Translations under genes and position numbers: made by a program
NCBI RefSeq assembly: GCF_023242945.1
Contig: NZ_JALKFT010000020.1
Location: 1-64,000 of the forward strand
DNA: 64,000 nt
Direction of reading: 5' to 3'
DNA from: Frankia umida
Lineage (GTDB): Bacteria; Actinomycetota; Actinomycetes; Frankiales; Frankiaceae
Notes under the pieces: model-generated
The model's input: only the letters and a program-made list of their open reading frames with translations
The model's database searches: none
What the model was told of the DNA's origin: nothing
In this document: positions 24,469 through 33,262 of the stretch, one piece after another
Layout: each line of letters starts with the position of its first letter
Position numbering within the stretch: the first letter of the stretch is position 1

Positions 24469-26124
24469 GTGCCGGTTTCGCCTCTGCGCCCCAGCGACCC
24501 GGCGGAGATCGGTGGTTATCCGGTTGCCGCCCGGCTTGGTTCGGGGGGGATGGGCGTGGTCTATCTGGCCACCGATCCCGCCGGTCGACCGCTTGCCGTC
24601 AAACGAATCGCCACCCGGTTGGCGGGCGACCCTGATTTCCGACAGCGTTTCCGCCGTGAGGTGACGGCCGCCCGGGCGGTCGGCGGGGTGTGCACGGTAC
24701 GGGTCGTGGCCGCCGATCCCGACGCCGACCGTCCGTGGCTTGCCACCGAATACGTCGCCGGCTCCAGTCTGACCGAGGTGGTGGAGGCCGAAGGCGCCCT
24801 GATCGGAGGTGTCCTGGACAGCCTCGCCGTGGGTCTGGCGGAGGCGCTTTCGGCGATGCACCGGGTCGGCGTGGTGCACCGGGATCTGAAACCGTCCAAT
24901 GTGCTGCTGACCGCGGACGGTCCCAAGGTGATCGATTTCGGGGTGTCCTGGTATGCCGAGTCGACGCCGCTGACCAGTCCGGGCTCGTTGCTGGGCAGTC
25001 CGGGTTACATGGCGCCCGAGCAGGTCGCCGCTGGTGAGACCGGGCCTTTCACCGACGTGTGTTCCTGGGCGCTGACGCTCGCCTTCGCCGCCACCGGACG
25101 CCCCCCGTACGGGCTGGGTCGACCCGAGGTTCTGCTGTACCGCGTGATCGGGGAACGCCCTGATCTCACCGGCGTCCCCGACCGTCTGCTGCCCGTCCTG
25201 CTGGCGGCGTTGCGCCCCGATCCGCGTGGCCGGCCGAGCGCGACGGACCTGCTGCACCAGCTTCTGCCCGCGGCCGCCGACCCGACGGCCGACCCCGCCG
25301 AGGCGACCCAACGCCTGCTGGACGAGCGATGGCGGCTCCCCGGCCTTCCCCGCACGGTCACCGACCTCGGCTCCATGCCCGTCATCCACCCTTCGCCACC
25401 GGCCACGGGGGCAGCCGTGGCGCGCCCCTCGCCACCGGCCGCGGCTTCGCGACCAGGGCAGGCAGGGCCGCCAGGACAGCCAGGACAGCCAGGACAGCCG
25501 GTGCCACGGCCAAGGCGTCGGCCGGGGTGGTTGTCGGGCCCGTGGATTCCGGCCGTGATCGCCATCGCGGGTGTTCTCGCCATCGCGATCGTCGCGACCC
25601 TGCTCACCCGCGGTGGGCCCGCGAAGCCCACCGCCGGGGCCGGCACCGCCCGCACCGCCACCGCGCCGGCTCCGGGGACGGCCGTGCCCGTACCTGCCGG
25701 GACGGCGTTTCCCGGCCCGTCGCCGTCGCTGCCCTCGACCGGCGGCGGCTCCGTGGCGGCGACTCCGAGCGCCGCCGCCACACCACCGATCGCGCTGCCC
25801 GGCCTGTGGCGCGGCGGGTACGTCTGTTCGCAGGGCCCGACCGGGCTATTGCTCAGTATTGTTCTGACTCCGAGCCAGGATCTGTGGGCACGGCTTGACT
25901 TCTACCCGCTGCCGTCCAATCCCGGTGTGCCCCGCGGCTCCTACCTGACCCGCATCATCTTCGCCGACGGGGTGCTGAACTTCACCGGTGTGCGCTGGAT
26001 CGAGCAGCCCCCCGGCTACAACATGGCCAACTTCACCGCGCGTCCGGACGCCACCCGCCCCGACGACCTGGCGGGCCAGGTGCGCCTGGCCGGATGCTCG
26101 ACCTTCGCCGTCCATCGCCAGTAG
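24469..26124 (+). CDS. Membrane Ser/Thr protein kinase, PknB-like, with extracellular domain
   Basis: A 551-residue eukaryotic-type kinase. The glycine loop is RLGSGGMGVVYLA, the ATP lysine K45 (LAVKRIA), catalytic D139 in VVHRDLKPSNVLL, the metal-binding DFG in KVIDFGVSW and PGYMAPEQ for the APE motif. A Pro/Gly-rich linker with GQPGQPGQP leads to one membrane helix at about 360-383 (WIPAVIAIAGVLAIAIVATLL). The outer part has a Thr/Pro/Ala-rich spacer and a roughly 115-residue C-terminal domain with two cysteines (YVCSQGP and LAGCSTF) that I do not recognise; no PASTA repeats are present. GTG start has GGAGAGGAG at 8 bases. The kinase call is firm; the signal and targets are unknown. Confidence 0.93.
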   Translation: MPVSPLRPSDPAEIGGYPVAARLGSGGMGVVYLATDPAGRPLAVKRIATRLAGDPDFRQRFRREVTAARAVGGVCTVRVVAADPDADRPWLATEYVAGSSLTEVVEAEGALIGGVLDSLAVGLAEALSAMHRVGVVHRDLKPSNVLLTADGPKVIDFGVSWYAESTPLTSPGSLLGSPGYMAPEQVAAGETGPFTDVCSWALTLAFAATGRPPYGLGRPEVLLYRVIGERPDLTGVPDRLLPVLLAALRPDPRGRPSATDLLHQLLPAAADPTADPAEATQRLLDERWRLPGLPRTVTDLGSMPVIHPSPPATGAAVARPSPPAAASRPGQAGPPGQPGQPGQPVPRPRRRPGWLSGPWIPAVIAIAGVLAIAIVATLLTRGGPAKPTAGAGTARTATAPAPGTAVPVPAGTAFPGPSPSLPSTGGGSVAATPSAAATPPIALPGLWRGGYVCSQGPTGLLLSIVLTPSQDLWARLDFYPLPSNPGVPRGSYLTRIIFADGVLNFTGVRWIEQPPGYNMANFTARPDATRPDDLAGQVRLAGCSTFAVHRQ

Positions 26125-26379
26125 TCCCCCGGACCGACCCGCACCGCCCGTACGGACCAGACAGCCGCGCGAACGGCATATCCACGCGAACCACATCACG
26201 TCACCGAAATCCGACAGATGATCTAGGTCGGGCATAAGGTCGCAGGTGGGGCACGGGGATCGGCGCGAGAACCCGGCGAGGCACGGCGATCCGGTGGACG
26301 GTGAACCTGCCCGTCACACGGTGGCTCGCGCCGCCACACGGCCGCTCAGGCAACGTGGTCAACGGGCAGGATCGAACTG

Positions 26380-26985
26380 GTGCGGACACGGCGAGCGTCC
26401 CCGGCGGACTGGGATGCGATCTGGCCTGTCTGGCGCGCCGTCGTGGTCGAAGGCGAGACCTGCCCCTGGCCACCGGACACCGACGAGCAGACCGCCCGCG
26501 CCGCCTGGATGCTGCCCTCGCCGGCCGACGTCCTCGTGATGGAGCAGGAGGACGCCGCCGGCCGGATCACCGTGGTGGCCACCGCCCTGCTGCTTCCCAG
26601 CCTGCCCGGACTCGGCGATCATGTCGCCCAGGCCACGCTGCTGGTTGACCCGAAGTGGATCGACCATGGCGGCCCGCCACACCGGGCCCGGGTCCTGGGC
26701 GGTGCCGGCGCCCGCCCCGGCGCGGGCGGTGCGGCCGGCCGCAGCGGCGGCCACTGGGAGAGCGCGAGCCGCCTCGCCGCCGAACAGATGATCGAGTACG
26801 CGACCGACCGCGGCTACCGGGCGATCCAGCTCAACGCGGTCATCTCGGTGAATCCCAAGCTGGTCGCCCTGTGGCGCTCACTGGCATTTCGGCTGATCGG
26901 CACTCTGCCCGCCGCCTATCGCCATCCCTGGCTCGGCGACGTCGACCTCCACGTCATGTACCGCTTCCTGCCAACGCTGGACTGA
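26380..26985 (+). CDS. GNAT-family N-acetyltransferase
   Basis: The 201-residue protein has GNAT features: an N-terminal RRASPADWDAIWPVWRAVV, a central strand LLVDPKWIDHG, then SASRLAAEQMIEYATDRGYRAIQLNAV and NPKLVALWRSLAFRLIGTLPAAYRHP. The last of these is the usual acceptor-side end of this fold. A Gly/Ala-rich insertion (GGAGARPGAGGAAGRSGG, about 105-122) replaces the acetyl-CoA-binding QxxGxG/A loop neighbourhood and is odd. The substrate is not predictable. The GTG start 26380 was chosen because the domain begins there. The gaps on both sides (255 and 260 bases) hold no gene; 27060-27125 is unusually AT-rich for this window. Confidence 0.78.
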   Translation: MRTRRASPADWDAIWPVWRAVVVEGETCPWPPDTDEQTARAAWMLPSPADVLVMEQEDAAGRITVVATALLLPSLPGLGDHVAQATLLVDPKWIDHGGPPHRARVLGGAGARPGAGGAAGRSGGHWESASRLAAEQMIEYATDRGYRAIQLNAVISVNPKLVALWRSLAFRLIGTLPAAYRHPWLGDVDLHVMYRFLPTLD

Positions 26986-27245
26986 CGCGACGCCAGCAAC
27001 ATTGTCCGAACGTTTTTCCGCATCAGGAACACCTACTCGGCCGAACATCTGACCGGGCGACCACCCGCCTGATATCGGAAAAATACGGGAACTCCACCAA
27101 TCGATAAGCAAAAAACGACTGATGGCCATCATGTGCACACAGGTCGGGCGCATCATGAGGCGGCGACTCCCAACCCGCCGTTCGAGCAGAACCGCTCCGC
27201 GGTGCCCTTCCGCACAGCGACCGGTACCGAGCCAGGTGTCCTACG

Positions 27246-27687
27246 TTGCTCGGTCCCGGCGAGGACCGTGTGGTGATGTCCTGCGACTATCTGGCCCGCG
27301 AGTCCGGGCTGGTGCGGGCACCGGGCGGGCTCGCTCGCCGAGCTGGTCGAAGGTCTGCTGGTGGCGGACCCGCCGTTCGGCGCCGACGGTTCCCGCCCGC
27401 AGGTCACCGAGACCGGCTGGCTGACCAACGGTCAGCGCTCGCCCGCGATGGGCGCGCGTCAGGCCATGGGCGGGCTCGTCGGCTGGTCGCCGCCGGTGGA
27501 GAACGCGGGGTACCAGCACTCCCCGTTCCTGGATGTCGAGCTGTGGAACGGCCCGGAGGAGAAGCGCCGATGGTCCTGCGCCTGTCTGGCCGCCGTCTGG
27601 CAGCTCGCCCGGCTCGGCGTCCTGCGCCGACGGGGGCGGGACGTGGCGACCCCCGAGCGCGTCTCCTACGTTCTGCTCGGCCCATGA
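27246..27687 (+). pseudogene. Unrecognised protein gene with an apparent +1 frameshift
   Basis: Two frames with strong GC-rich third positions join near 27325-27335. The upstream frame reads LLGPGEDRVVMSCDYLARESGLVRAPGG. The downstream frame, after one extra base in GGGCGGGCTCGC, reads SLAELVEGLLVADPPFGADG and runs on through WLTNGQRSPAMGARQAMG and WSCACLAAVWQLARLGVL to the stop at 27685-27687. Neither part alone has a convincing start; GTG 27361 would give a 108-residue fragment. Either the gene is broken or the assembly has a one-base insertion. I do not know the family. The neighbour at 27695 starts 8 bases later and may belong with it. Confidence 0.55.
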
Positions 27688-27694
27688 GCGTCCT

Positions 27695-28090
27695 GTGAGC
27701 GTCCTGCTGGGCGAGGTGCGCACCGCGCTGTCGCGGCACTCCCGGGCGGTGAGCGTGGACGCGGTCGAGGAACTGTTGGAGCTGGCGCCCGCGGCCGTGC
27801 GGCTGACCTCACGACCGCTGGCCCGCGCCGTCGTCACCGGTGGCCGGGACGATCTGTCGTCCGGGTTCCTCGGCCCCCGCCGAGTGGATGCCGGGGGCGC
27901 ACACCGAGCCGGAGCTATCGAGCCGGAGCTTTCGTGGGTGTGGGCGGCGTTGGAGGGGCGGCCGGGGTTCTCCCGGCAGTGGGCCAGCATCGTCGCCCGC
28001 ATCCGCAATGAGCTGGATCTTTCCATCCTGCGGGCGCTGTCGGACGGCGCGACACCGCCGCCCACGACGGGCCTGCGTCCCGGACTATGA
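27695..28090 (+). CDS. Hypothetical protein, about 131 residues
   Basis: GTG 27695 opens MSVLLGEVRTALSRHSRAVSVDAVEELLEL. Leu/Ala-rich helical segments follow, then a WVWAALEGRPGFSRQWASIVARIRNELDL region before the stop at 28090. Codon use has high GC at third positions, supporting translation. It follows the frameshifted gene by 7 bases and precedes the MscS gene by 77. The family is not recognised and no membrane segment or known motif is visible. Confidence 0.5.
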   Translation: MSVLLGEVRTALSRHSRAVSVDAVEELLELAPAAVRLTSRPLARAVVTGGRDDLSSGFLGPRRVDAGGAHRAGAIEPELSWVWAALEGRPGFSRQWASIVARIRNELDLSILRALSDGATPPPTTGLRPGL

Positions 28091-28167
28091 CGCTTGTCAC
28101 TTCATCGAGGCGACCGTTCATGGGCAGGGGGAACGGGAACTGTCCCTGACGGACGAGGAGCCTGCCT

Positions 28168-29691
28168 GTGCGTGAGAGCGCCGCGCCCGATTTTTCGTTT
28201 TCCGATATGCAGTCCACGATTGCCGTGCTCACCGTGGTGGCCGGTGCGGTGATCGTCGCGCTGGCCGCCTCGGTGCTGCTGCACCGGGTGGCCGGACGAA
28301 TCGGCCAGCATTCCGCGATCGTCGCCGACCTCGCCCACCGCGGCCGCCGACCGGTCCGCCTCGCCCTGGTGCTGATCGCCATCCAGATCAGCCTGGGCAC
28401 CACCCACGAACAGGACTGGACCACCTCCGCCGCACGCGTCTGCGGGGTGCTGCTGATCGCCGCCCTCGCCTGGTGCGTGACGGTCCTCGCGTTCGTGTTC
28501 GAGGAACTGGCGCTGCTGCGCTATCGGGTGGACGTCGTCGACAACCGCCACGCCCGCCGCGTACGTACCCAGGTCAGTCTGCTGCGCCGGATCACGGTCG
28601 CGGTCATCTCGGTCATCGCCGCCGCGTCGATCCTCATGACGATCCCGAGTGTGCGGGTCGCCGGGGCCAGTATCTTCGCCAGCGCCGGAGTCGTCGGCAT
28701 CGTCGCGGGCCTGGCCGCCCAGACATCGCTGGCCAATGTCTTCGCCGGCCTGCAGATCGCCTTCACCGACGCGATGCGCGTCGATGACGTGGTGGTCGTC
28801 GAGGAGGAATGGGGCCGCATCGAGGAGATCACCCTGACCTACGTGGTCGTGCACATCTGGGACGACCGCCGGATGATCCTTCCCTCCACCTACTTCACCA
28901 CCACCCCGTTCCAGAACTGGACCCGCAAGGAATCCGCGGTGCTCGGTGCCGTCGAACTCGATCTCGACTGGGAGGTCCCGATCGAGGAGATGCGCGCGGA
29001 GATGCACCGGGTTCTCGAGGCGAACGAGCTGTGGGACCGACGGGTGTGCGTTCTGCAGGTGACCGACGCCATCGGTGACCACATTCGCATCCGGGTGCTG
29101 GTGAGCGGCAAGGACGGCCCCACCACCTTCGACCTGCGCTGCCACGTGCGGGAAGCCCTCGTCCTGTGGCTGCAGCGCAACCACCCGGGCGCCCTGCCGC
29201 GCACCCGCGTCGAGTTCGGCCGCCCCGGCCAGGATGTCGGTTCGGCCGTCTTCGGGCAGCGTGATTCCGACCCGACCGAGTTCGACCCGACCGAGTTCGA
29301 CCCGGGAACCTCCGCCCGTACACCAGGTCAACGATCCGGTGCCGACACACGGCGCGAGGGGAGCGGCCGGCATGCCGGCGCCACTGGGATCGCTGGTACC
29401 GACAACAACCATGACGGCCACAACGGTGCGCGTCGCGGCGGTGCGATCGGCACGCTCCTGCGCAAGCAGGATCGCCACGACGACTCCGACAGCGCCGGGG
29501 CCGAGGCCGAGCGGGGTGGGCCGGCGTCCTCATCCCCGTCGTCGGCGCAGCACTCCCACGGCGACATAGCCTCTGATGCCTCGCTGTTCTCGGGTGACAA
29601 CCCCGATGCGGCCAGGCGCGCCCGCGACTTCAGTGAGGCCCCGTCCGACCCGGACGATGACTCCTTCCCCACGAACGATCGCTCCCACTGA
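28168..29691 (+). CDS. MscS-family mechanosensitive channel
   Basis: The 507-residue membrane protein has hydrophobic helices at about 14-35, 65-85, 92-112 and 145-165. The pore-lining and beta-domain sequence is typical: GASIFASAGVVGIVAGLAAQ, then TSLANVFAGLQIAFTDAMRVDDVVVVEEEWGRIEEI. RMILPSTYFTTTPFQNWTR and the C-terminal alpha/beta part complete the fold. It should release solutes on hypo-osmotic stress. The last 150 residues are a hydrophilic Asp/Ser/Arg-rich tail with FDPTEFDPTEFDPG, absent from E. coli MscS and probably cytoplasmic. GTG 28168 has GAGGAG a few bases upstream. A perfect 32-bp palindrome after the stop is the likely terminator. Confidence 0.9.
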   Translation: MRESAAPDFSFSDMQSTIAVLTVVAGAVIVALAASVLLHRVAGRIGQHSAIVADLAHRGRRPVRLALVLIAIQISLGTTHEQDWTTSAARVCGVLLIAALAWCVTVLAFVFEELALLRYRVDVVDNRHARRVRTQVSLLRRITVAVISVIAAASILMTIPSVRVAGASIFASAGVVGIVAGLAAQTSLANVFAGLQIAFTDAMRVDDVVVVEEEWGRIEEITLTYVVVHIWDDRRMILPSTYFTTTPFQNWTRKESAVLGAVELDLDWEVPIEEMRAEMHRVLEANELWDRRVCVLQVTDAIGDHIRIRVLVSGKDGPTTFDLRCHVREALVLWLQRNHPGALPRTRVEFGRPGQDVGSAVFGQRDSDPTEFDPTEFDPGTSARTPGQRSGADTRREGSGRHAGATGIAGTDNNHDGHNGARRGGAIGTLLRKQDRHDDSDSAGAEAERGGPASSSPSSAQHSHGDIASDASLFSGDNPDAARRARDFSEAPSDPDDDSFPTNDRSH

Positions 29692-29709
29692 CGCGGAATC
29701 CCTCCACAA

Positions 29710-29741
29710 GCCGGCCATCCGTGCACGGATGGCCGGCTTGA
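29710..29741. terminator. Perfect 32-bp palindrome after the mscS-like gene
   Basis: Arms AAGCCGGCCATCCGTG (29710-29725) and its exact complement (29726-29741) form a 14-16 bp hairpin 18 bases past the stop. There is no T-run beyond TT, as is common for actinobacterial terminators. Confidence 0.75.
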
Positions 29742-29959
29742 CCGCGTGCCGCCGCAGACCAGTGCTGGCGGTGCCGTCTCCGCTGGCCATCCTGCCCGCA
29801 GCACCAGCGGCGAGTCCGGACATGACTGACGGCGGCCGCGGGAGCCACCGGGGAGAACCATGTCTGGTTCCTACCGGAGGCGCCCCGCGACCGCCGTCAG
29901 AGGTGCTCGGCAGTCCCGGAGATCACCTGTCGGTGCCGCCGTGACCGATACCCGCTCGG

Positions 29960-30265
29960 TTACCGACGGGCGTAGCGCCGGCTGCGACCGTGCGAGCGGC
30001 TGTGACCGGTGCCCACGTTCCGCCAGATCAGCAGCACGAGGATGGCACCGATGATCGAGCCGATGATGCCGGACGGCTGCAGGGCACCCTCGCCCAGGTC
30101 CTTGTCGAACAGGACGTAACCGAGAAAGCCGCCGACGAAGGAACCGATGATGCCGACAACAATGGTGCCGAGAATGCCAATGGGGTCGGGCCCGGGAAGA
30201 ACCACTCGCGCAACCGCGCCAGCGACCAGACCGAGCAGAATCATGACGACAACGAATGTGACCAT
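29960..30265 (-). CDS. GlsB/YeaQ/YmgE-type small stress membrane protein
   Basis: The 101-residue protein has three hydrophobic glycine-rich segments: VTFVVVMILLGLVAGAVAR, ILGTIVVGIIGSFVGGFLGYVLF and IIGSIIGAILVLLIW. The PGPDPIGILGTI signature is that of the transglycosylase-associated (GlsB/YeaQ/YmgE) family. These are envelope stress proteins of unknown mechanism; no transglycosylase activity is implied. A basic tail (SRSHGRSRRYARR) ends the protein. GGGAG lies 6 bases before ATG 30265. Confidence 0.9.
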   Translation of the reverse strand: MVTFVVVMILLGLVAGAVARVVLPGPDPIGILGTIVVGIIGSFVGGFLGYVLFDKDLGEGALQPSGIIGSIIGAILVLLIWRNVGTGHSRSHGRSRRYARR

Positions 30266-30374
30266 TTTATTCTCCCTGCCGAGGTGACTGGTTCATTCGT
30301 TCCCGTCGGCCTGGGTGACAAACACGGTATTTCAATTTTCTCCCCAGACGTCGTGAGACGTCCCGGTGCGGGAG

Positions 30375-31103
30375 TCAGCTGGCCTTGCGACGGCGGCGGC
30401 GACGGCGTCCGGCCAGGGCGAGCAGGACGATGCCGGCCACCACACCACCGGTGGCCCGCGGGTTGCCGCGGGCGCGCTGGCCGGCGGAGCGGGCGGCCTT
30501 TCCGCTGGTGGCGAAGGCCTTCTCCGCCGCGGCGCTGGCCTGCGGGTGCTGGGCGAGCCGTTCGAGGGCGGTGCCGAGGGCGCGGTCGCGGGCGTCGATG
30601 GAACGGGCGGTCGCGGCGGCGAGCTTCGGGTTGTCGGCGGCCTTGTCCCGCACGGTGCCGGCGACCTTGCCCGCGGCCTCGCGGGTACGTCCGGCGGCGG
30701 CACCCAACTGCGGCGCCAACGTCTGCGCGGCCCCGGTCACCCGCTGACGCACCTCGGCGGCACCGGAGGCGACCCGCTCGCGGGCACCCTCCTCACCCGA
30801 GGACTCCGCCCCGGTGTCACTCGCGGTCGGCTCGTCCGCATCCGGTTCGTCGGTGTACTCCGACGCGGAGCGGCCGGGGGTGGACGGGGCCACCTCGTCG
30901 CCCTCCGGAGATGACGGGTCGACGATGACGGCCGCCGCCTCCGACGGGGTGGGGGCGGGCACCACCGGCTCGGGCGAGCCGGCCCCGGGGGAGGTGGCCG
31001 CGGAGGTGACGCTCGACGGCGCGGCCGGGGGGATGGGCCGCGAGCTGTTCGGCGTCGCGATCAGCGTGGGATCGGGTGTCGCCGGGTTCGGGTCCGCTGA
31101 CAT
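30375..31103 (-). CDS. Hypothetical low-complexity protein with C-terminal membrane anchor
   Basis: The 242-residue protein has a Pro/Ser/Thr/Ala-rich N-terminal half and an Asp/Glu-rich middle. A helical Ala/Arg region follows (VRQRVTGAAQTLAPQLGAAAG; TREAAGKVAGTVRDKAADNP). It ends in one hydrophobic stretch (GGVVAGIVLLALAG) followed by a run of arginines. This resembles CsbD/LEA-like or nucleoid-surface anchor proteins only in composition; no family is recognised. ATG 31103 (MSADPNP) has AAGGGA 9 bases upstream; ATG 31121 is also possible. It is divergent from the amidase gene. Confidence 0.6.
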   Translation of the reverse strand: MSADPNPATPDPTLIATPNSSRPIPPAAPSSVTSAATSPGAGSPEPVVPAPTPSEAAAVIVDPSSPEGDEVAPSTPGRSASEYTDEPDADEPTASDTGAESSGEEGARERVASGAAEVRQRVTGAAQTLAPQLGAAAGRTREAAGKVAGTVRDKAADNPKLAAATARSIDARDRALGTALERLAQHPQASAAAEKAFATSGKAARSAGQRARGNPRATGGVVAGIVLLALAGRRRRRRRKAS

Positions 31104-31603
31104 CGTCCTGGTTCCCTTCATCTGGTCGTTCTGGTCTCGACGTCTAGCCTGACCTGGCCTGCTCCGCGCACCGCGCGCACCGTCCGGGATACCTGCGGCC
31201 CAGCCCGCCGACGCGGTGCGGGGACCGCGGTGCGTCGGCGGTCGGTGCCGGTGCCGGTGCCGGTGGCGAGTCGGTGGCAGTGCTGGTGGCGGGGAAAAAG
31301 TTCACCGCCCATTTCCCGGACGGCGATACCCCATCATCGATGTTGATAACACGATGTGGACGGGGTGATGCGTCACTGCGCCACAGGTCCTGCGAACATA
31401 TCACCCATATCGGGCGGATCTACGCCTGCCGTTGCGCGGAGCGGCGAGCAGATCCACGCCAGAATCCACATCCTGACACGTCAGGGACAATGACTGCGGT
31501 AGCGCCGCTGGGCTGTCTCGGACGGGCCGAGGTCGGTTACGGTGCAGACGCAGGCCTGGACGCGGCCCGCGCAGGCCGGGACAGCGGCTGGCAGGGAGTG
31601 CTG
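31104..31603. other. 500-base divergent intergenic region
   Basis: The region contains no convincing gene. GGTGCCGGT-type trinucleotide runs occur at 31240-31270, and a more AT-rich patch lies around 31320-31360 (ATCATCGATGTTGATAACACG). Promoters for the flanking divergent genes presumably lie here but no hexamer pair stands out. Confidence 0.4.
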
Positions 31604-33160
31604 ATGCCCGACCCGCAACGAGCCTTCGTCAGTTCCGAGGACGCCCACCCGCAGGATGCCCGGCCGGACGAACCGCGTGCCCGGAGCACCGCGACACCCG
31701 ACGACCTCGAGGGTGTGTCCGTGCTGGCCGAGCGCCTCGCCCGCGGCGAGGTGACCTCGCGGGAGCTGGTCGAGGCGGCGCTCGAGCGGATCGAGGCGAC
31801 ACAGTCGACGCTCAACGCCTTCCGCCGGATTCGCGCCCTGGAGGCCCTCGACGAGGCGGCGGCGGCCGACGCGGCGCTCGAGCAGGGCGCGGCCACCCGA
31901 GCGGCCACAGGGTCGGCGGCCGGTGGCACGGCGACCGGCCGGTATCGGCCTGTGCTCGGCGTGCCGATCGCGATCAAGGATGACACGGACATCGCCGGGA
32001 TGCCCACCGCGTTCGGCGCGATGGGCGAGTTCCCGCCGGCGGCCCGCGACAGTGAGATGGTCCGGCGGCTGAAGGCCGCGGGGGCGATCATCGTCGGCAA
32101 GACGAACACCCCGGAGTTCGGCCAGTGGCCGTTCACCGAGGGTCCGGCGTTCGGGGTGACCCGCAACCCCTGGGATCTCGATCATTCGCCGGGCGGGTCG
32201 TCGGGGGGTGCCGCGGCGGCGGTGGCGGCGGGGCTCGTCCCGGGTGCGATCGGTTCGGACGGTGCGGGGTCGGTGCGCATCCCGGCGGCGTGGACGCATC
32301 TGGTCGGTATCAAGCCCCGGCGCGGGCGGATCTCCAGCGCCCCGGTGCGCGAGCAGTTCAACGGGCTGACCGTGTTCGGGCCGCTGACCAGGACGGTCGC
32401 CGACGGTGCCCGGCTGCTCGACGCCCTGTCCGGCAGCCTGCCGACCGACCGGGACCGACCGCCGGCGCCCGCGGAGTCGTTCCTCGCGGCAGCCGGGCAT
32501 CCGCCGCCCCGGCTGCGGATCGGCCTGTCGCTGCACCGTCCCTACAGTGGCATGCCGGCGAACCTCGACCCGGCGGTGCGGGCCGCGGTGGAGCGGATCG
32601 CCGAGGTCCTGGCCAGGCTCGGGCATGAGATCATCCCGGTCGAACCGCCCTACGGGCTGCTCGGCACGATCTTTCTGCCGCGGTCGATGGACGGCATCCG
32701 GGACTGGGCCCAGCGGGTGCCCGACCCGTCCCTGCTCGATTCGCGCACCCTGGCCAACGCCCGCACCGGACGGCTGCTGCGCCCGATCCTCCCGCTGACC
32801 CGCGTGGCCGAACCGGTGGCCCGGCTCAACATCGGCCGGGTCTTCCGCAAGGTGGACGTGGTGCTCGCCCCGACGACCGCGACGCCGCCGCCACGGGTCG
32901 GCGAGCTCAACCGGGACACGAACTGGGCGACCGACCAGGCGATCGTCGCCGCCTGCCCGTTCGCCTGGCCGTGGAACGTGCTCGGCTGGCCGGCGGTCAA
33001 CGTGCCGGCCGGGTTCACCCCGGCGGGGCTGCCGGTGGGCGCGCAGCTGCTGGGCCCGGCCACGGCCGAGACCCGGTTGATCTCCCTGGCCGCGGAACTC
33101 GAGGACGCCGAGCGCTGGCAGCTGCACTATCCGGGGGAACGGGTCGCCCATATCGGCTGA
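31604..33160 (+). CDS. Amidase-signature family hydrolase
   Basis: The 518-residue amidase-signature enzyme hydrolyses amide bonds through a Ser-Ser-Lys triad. Visible are the catalytic lysine K125 in VPIAIKDDTDIAGMPT, the bridging serine in DHSPGGSSGGAAAAVAAG and the nucleophile S223 in GSDGAGSVRIPA. The usual GSDGGGS carries Gly-to-Ala here. ATG 31604 has GGGAG at 6 bases and removes an unlikely 110-residue extension. The first 35 residues are hydrophilic and variable. The substrate is not predictable; many actinobacteria carry several such enzymes, annotated as 6-aminohexanoate-cyclic-dimer or indoleacetamide hydrolases. An inverted repeat follows at 33174-33193. Confidence 0.9.
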   Translation: MPDPQRAFVSSEDAHPQDARPDEPRARSTATPDDLEGVSVLAERLARGEVTSRELVEAALERIEATQSTLNAFRRIRALEALDEAAAADAALEQGAATRAATGSAAGGTATGRYRPVLGVPIAIKDDTDIAGMPTAFGAMGEFPPAARDSEMVRRLKAAGAIIVGKTNTPEFGQWPFTEGPAFGVTRNPWDLDHSPGGSSGGAAAAVAAGLVPGAIGSDGAGSVRIPAAWTHLVGIKPRRGRISSAPVREQFNGLTVFGPLTRTVADGARLLDALSGSLPTDRDRPPAPAESFLAAAGHPPPRLRIGLSLHRPYSGMPANLDPAVRAAVERIAEVLARLGHEIIPVEPPYGLLGTIFLPRSMDGIRDWAQRVPDPSLLDSRTLANARTGRLLRPILPLTRVAEPVARLNIGRVFRKVDVVLAPTTATPPPRVGELNRDTNWATDQAIVAACPFAWPWNVLGWPAVNVPAGFTPAGLPVGAQLLGPATAETRLISLAAELEDAERWQLHYPGERVAHIG

Positions 33161-33173
33161 CCCGTGCGGCCGG

Positions 33174-33193
33174 ATCTGACCATCTGGTCAGAT
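33174..33193. terminator. 9-bp inverted repeat after the amidase gene
   Basis: ATCTGACCA-TC-TGGTCAGAT lies 14 bases after the amidase stop and 70 bases before the phosphatase start. A two-base loop is too tight for a good hairpin, so it might instead be an operator for the downstream gene. Confidence 0.45.
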
Positions 33194-33262
33194 TCTGGTG
33201 ACCTTTGGAACGTCCTGTCAGGGTGCGTGGCCGAACTCCTGGTCGGGTCGGGACAATGACCC

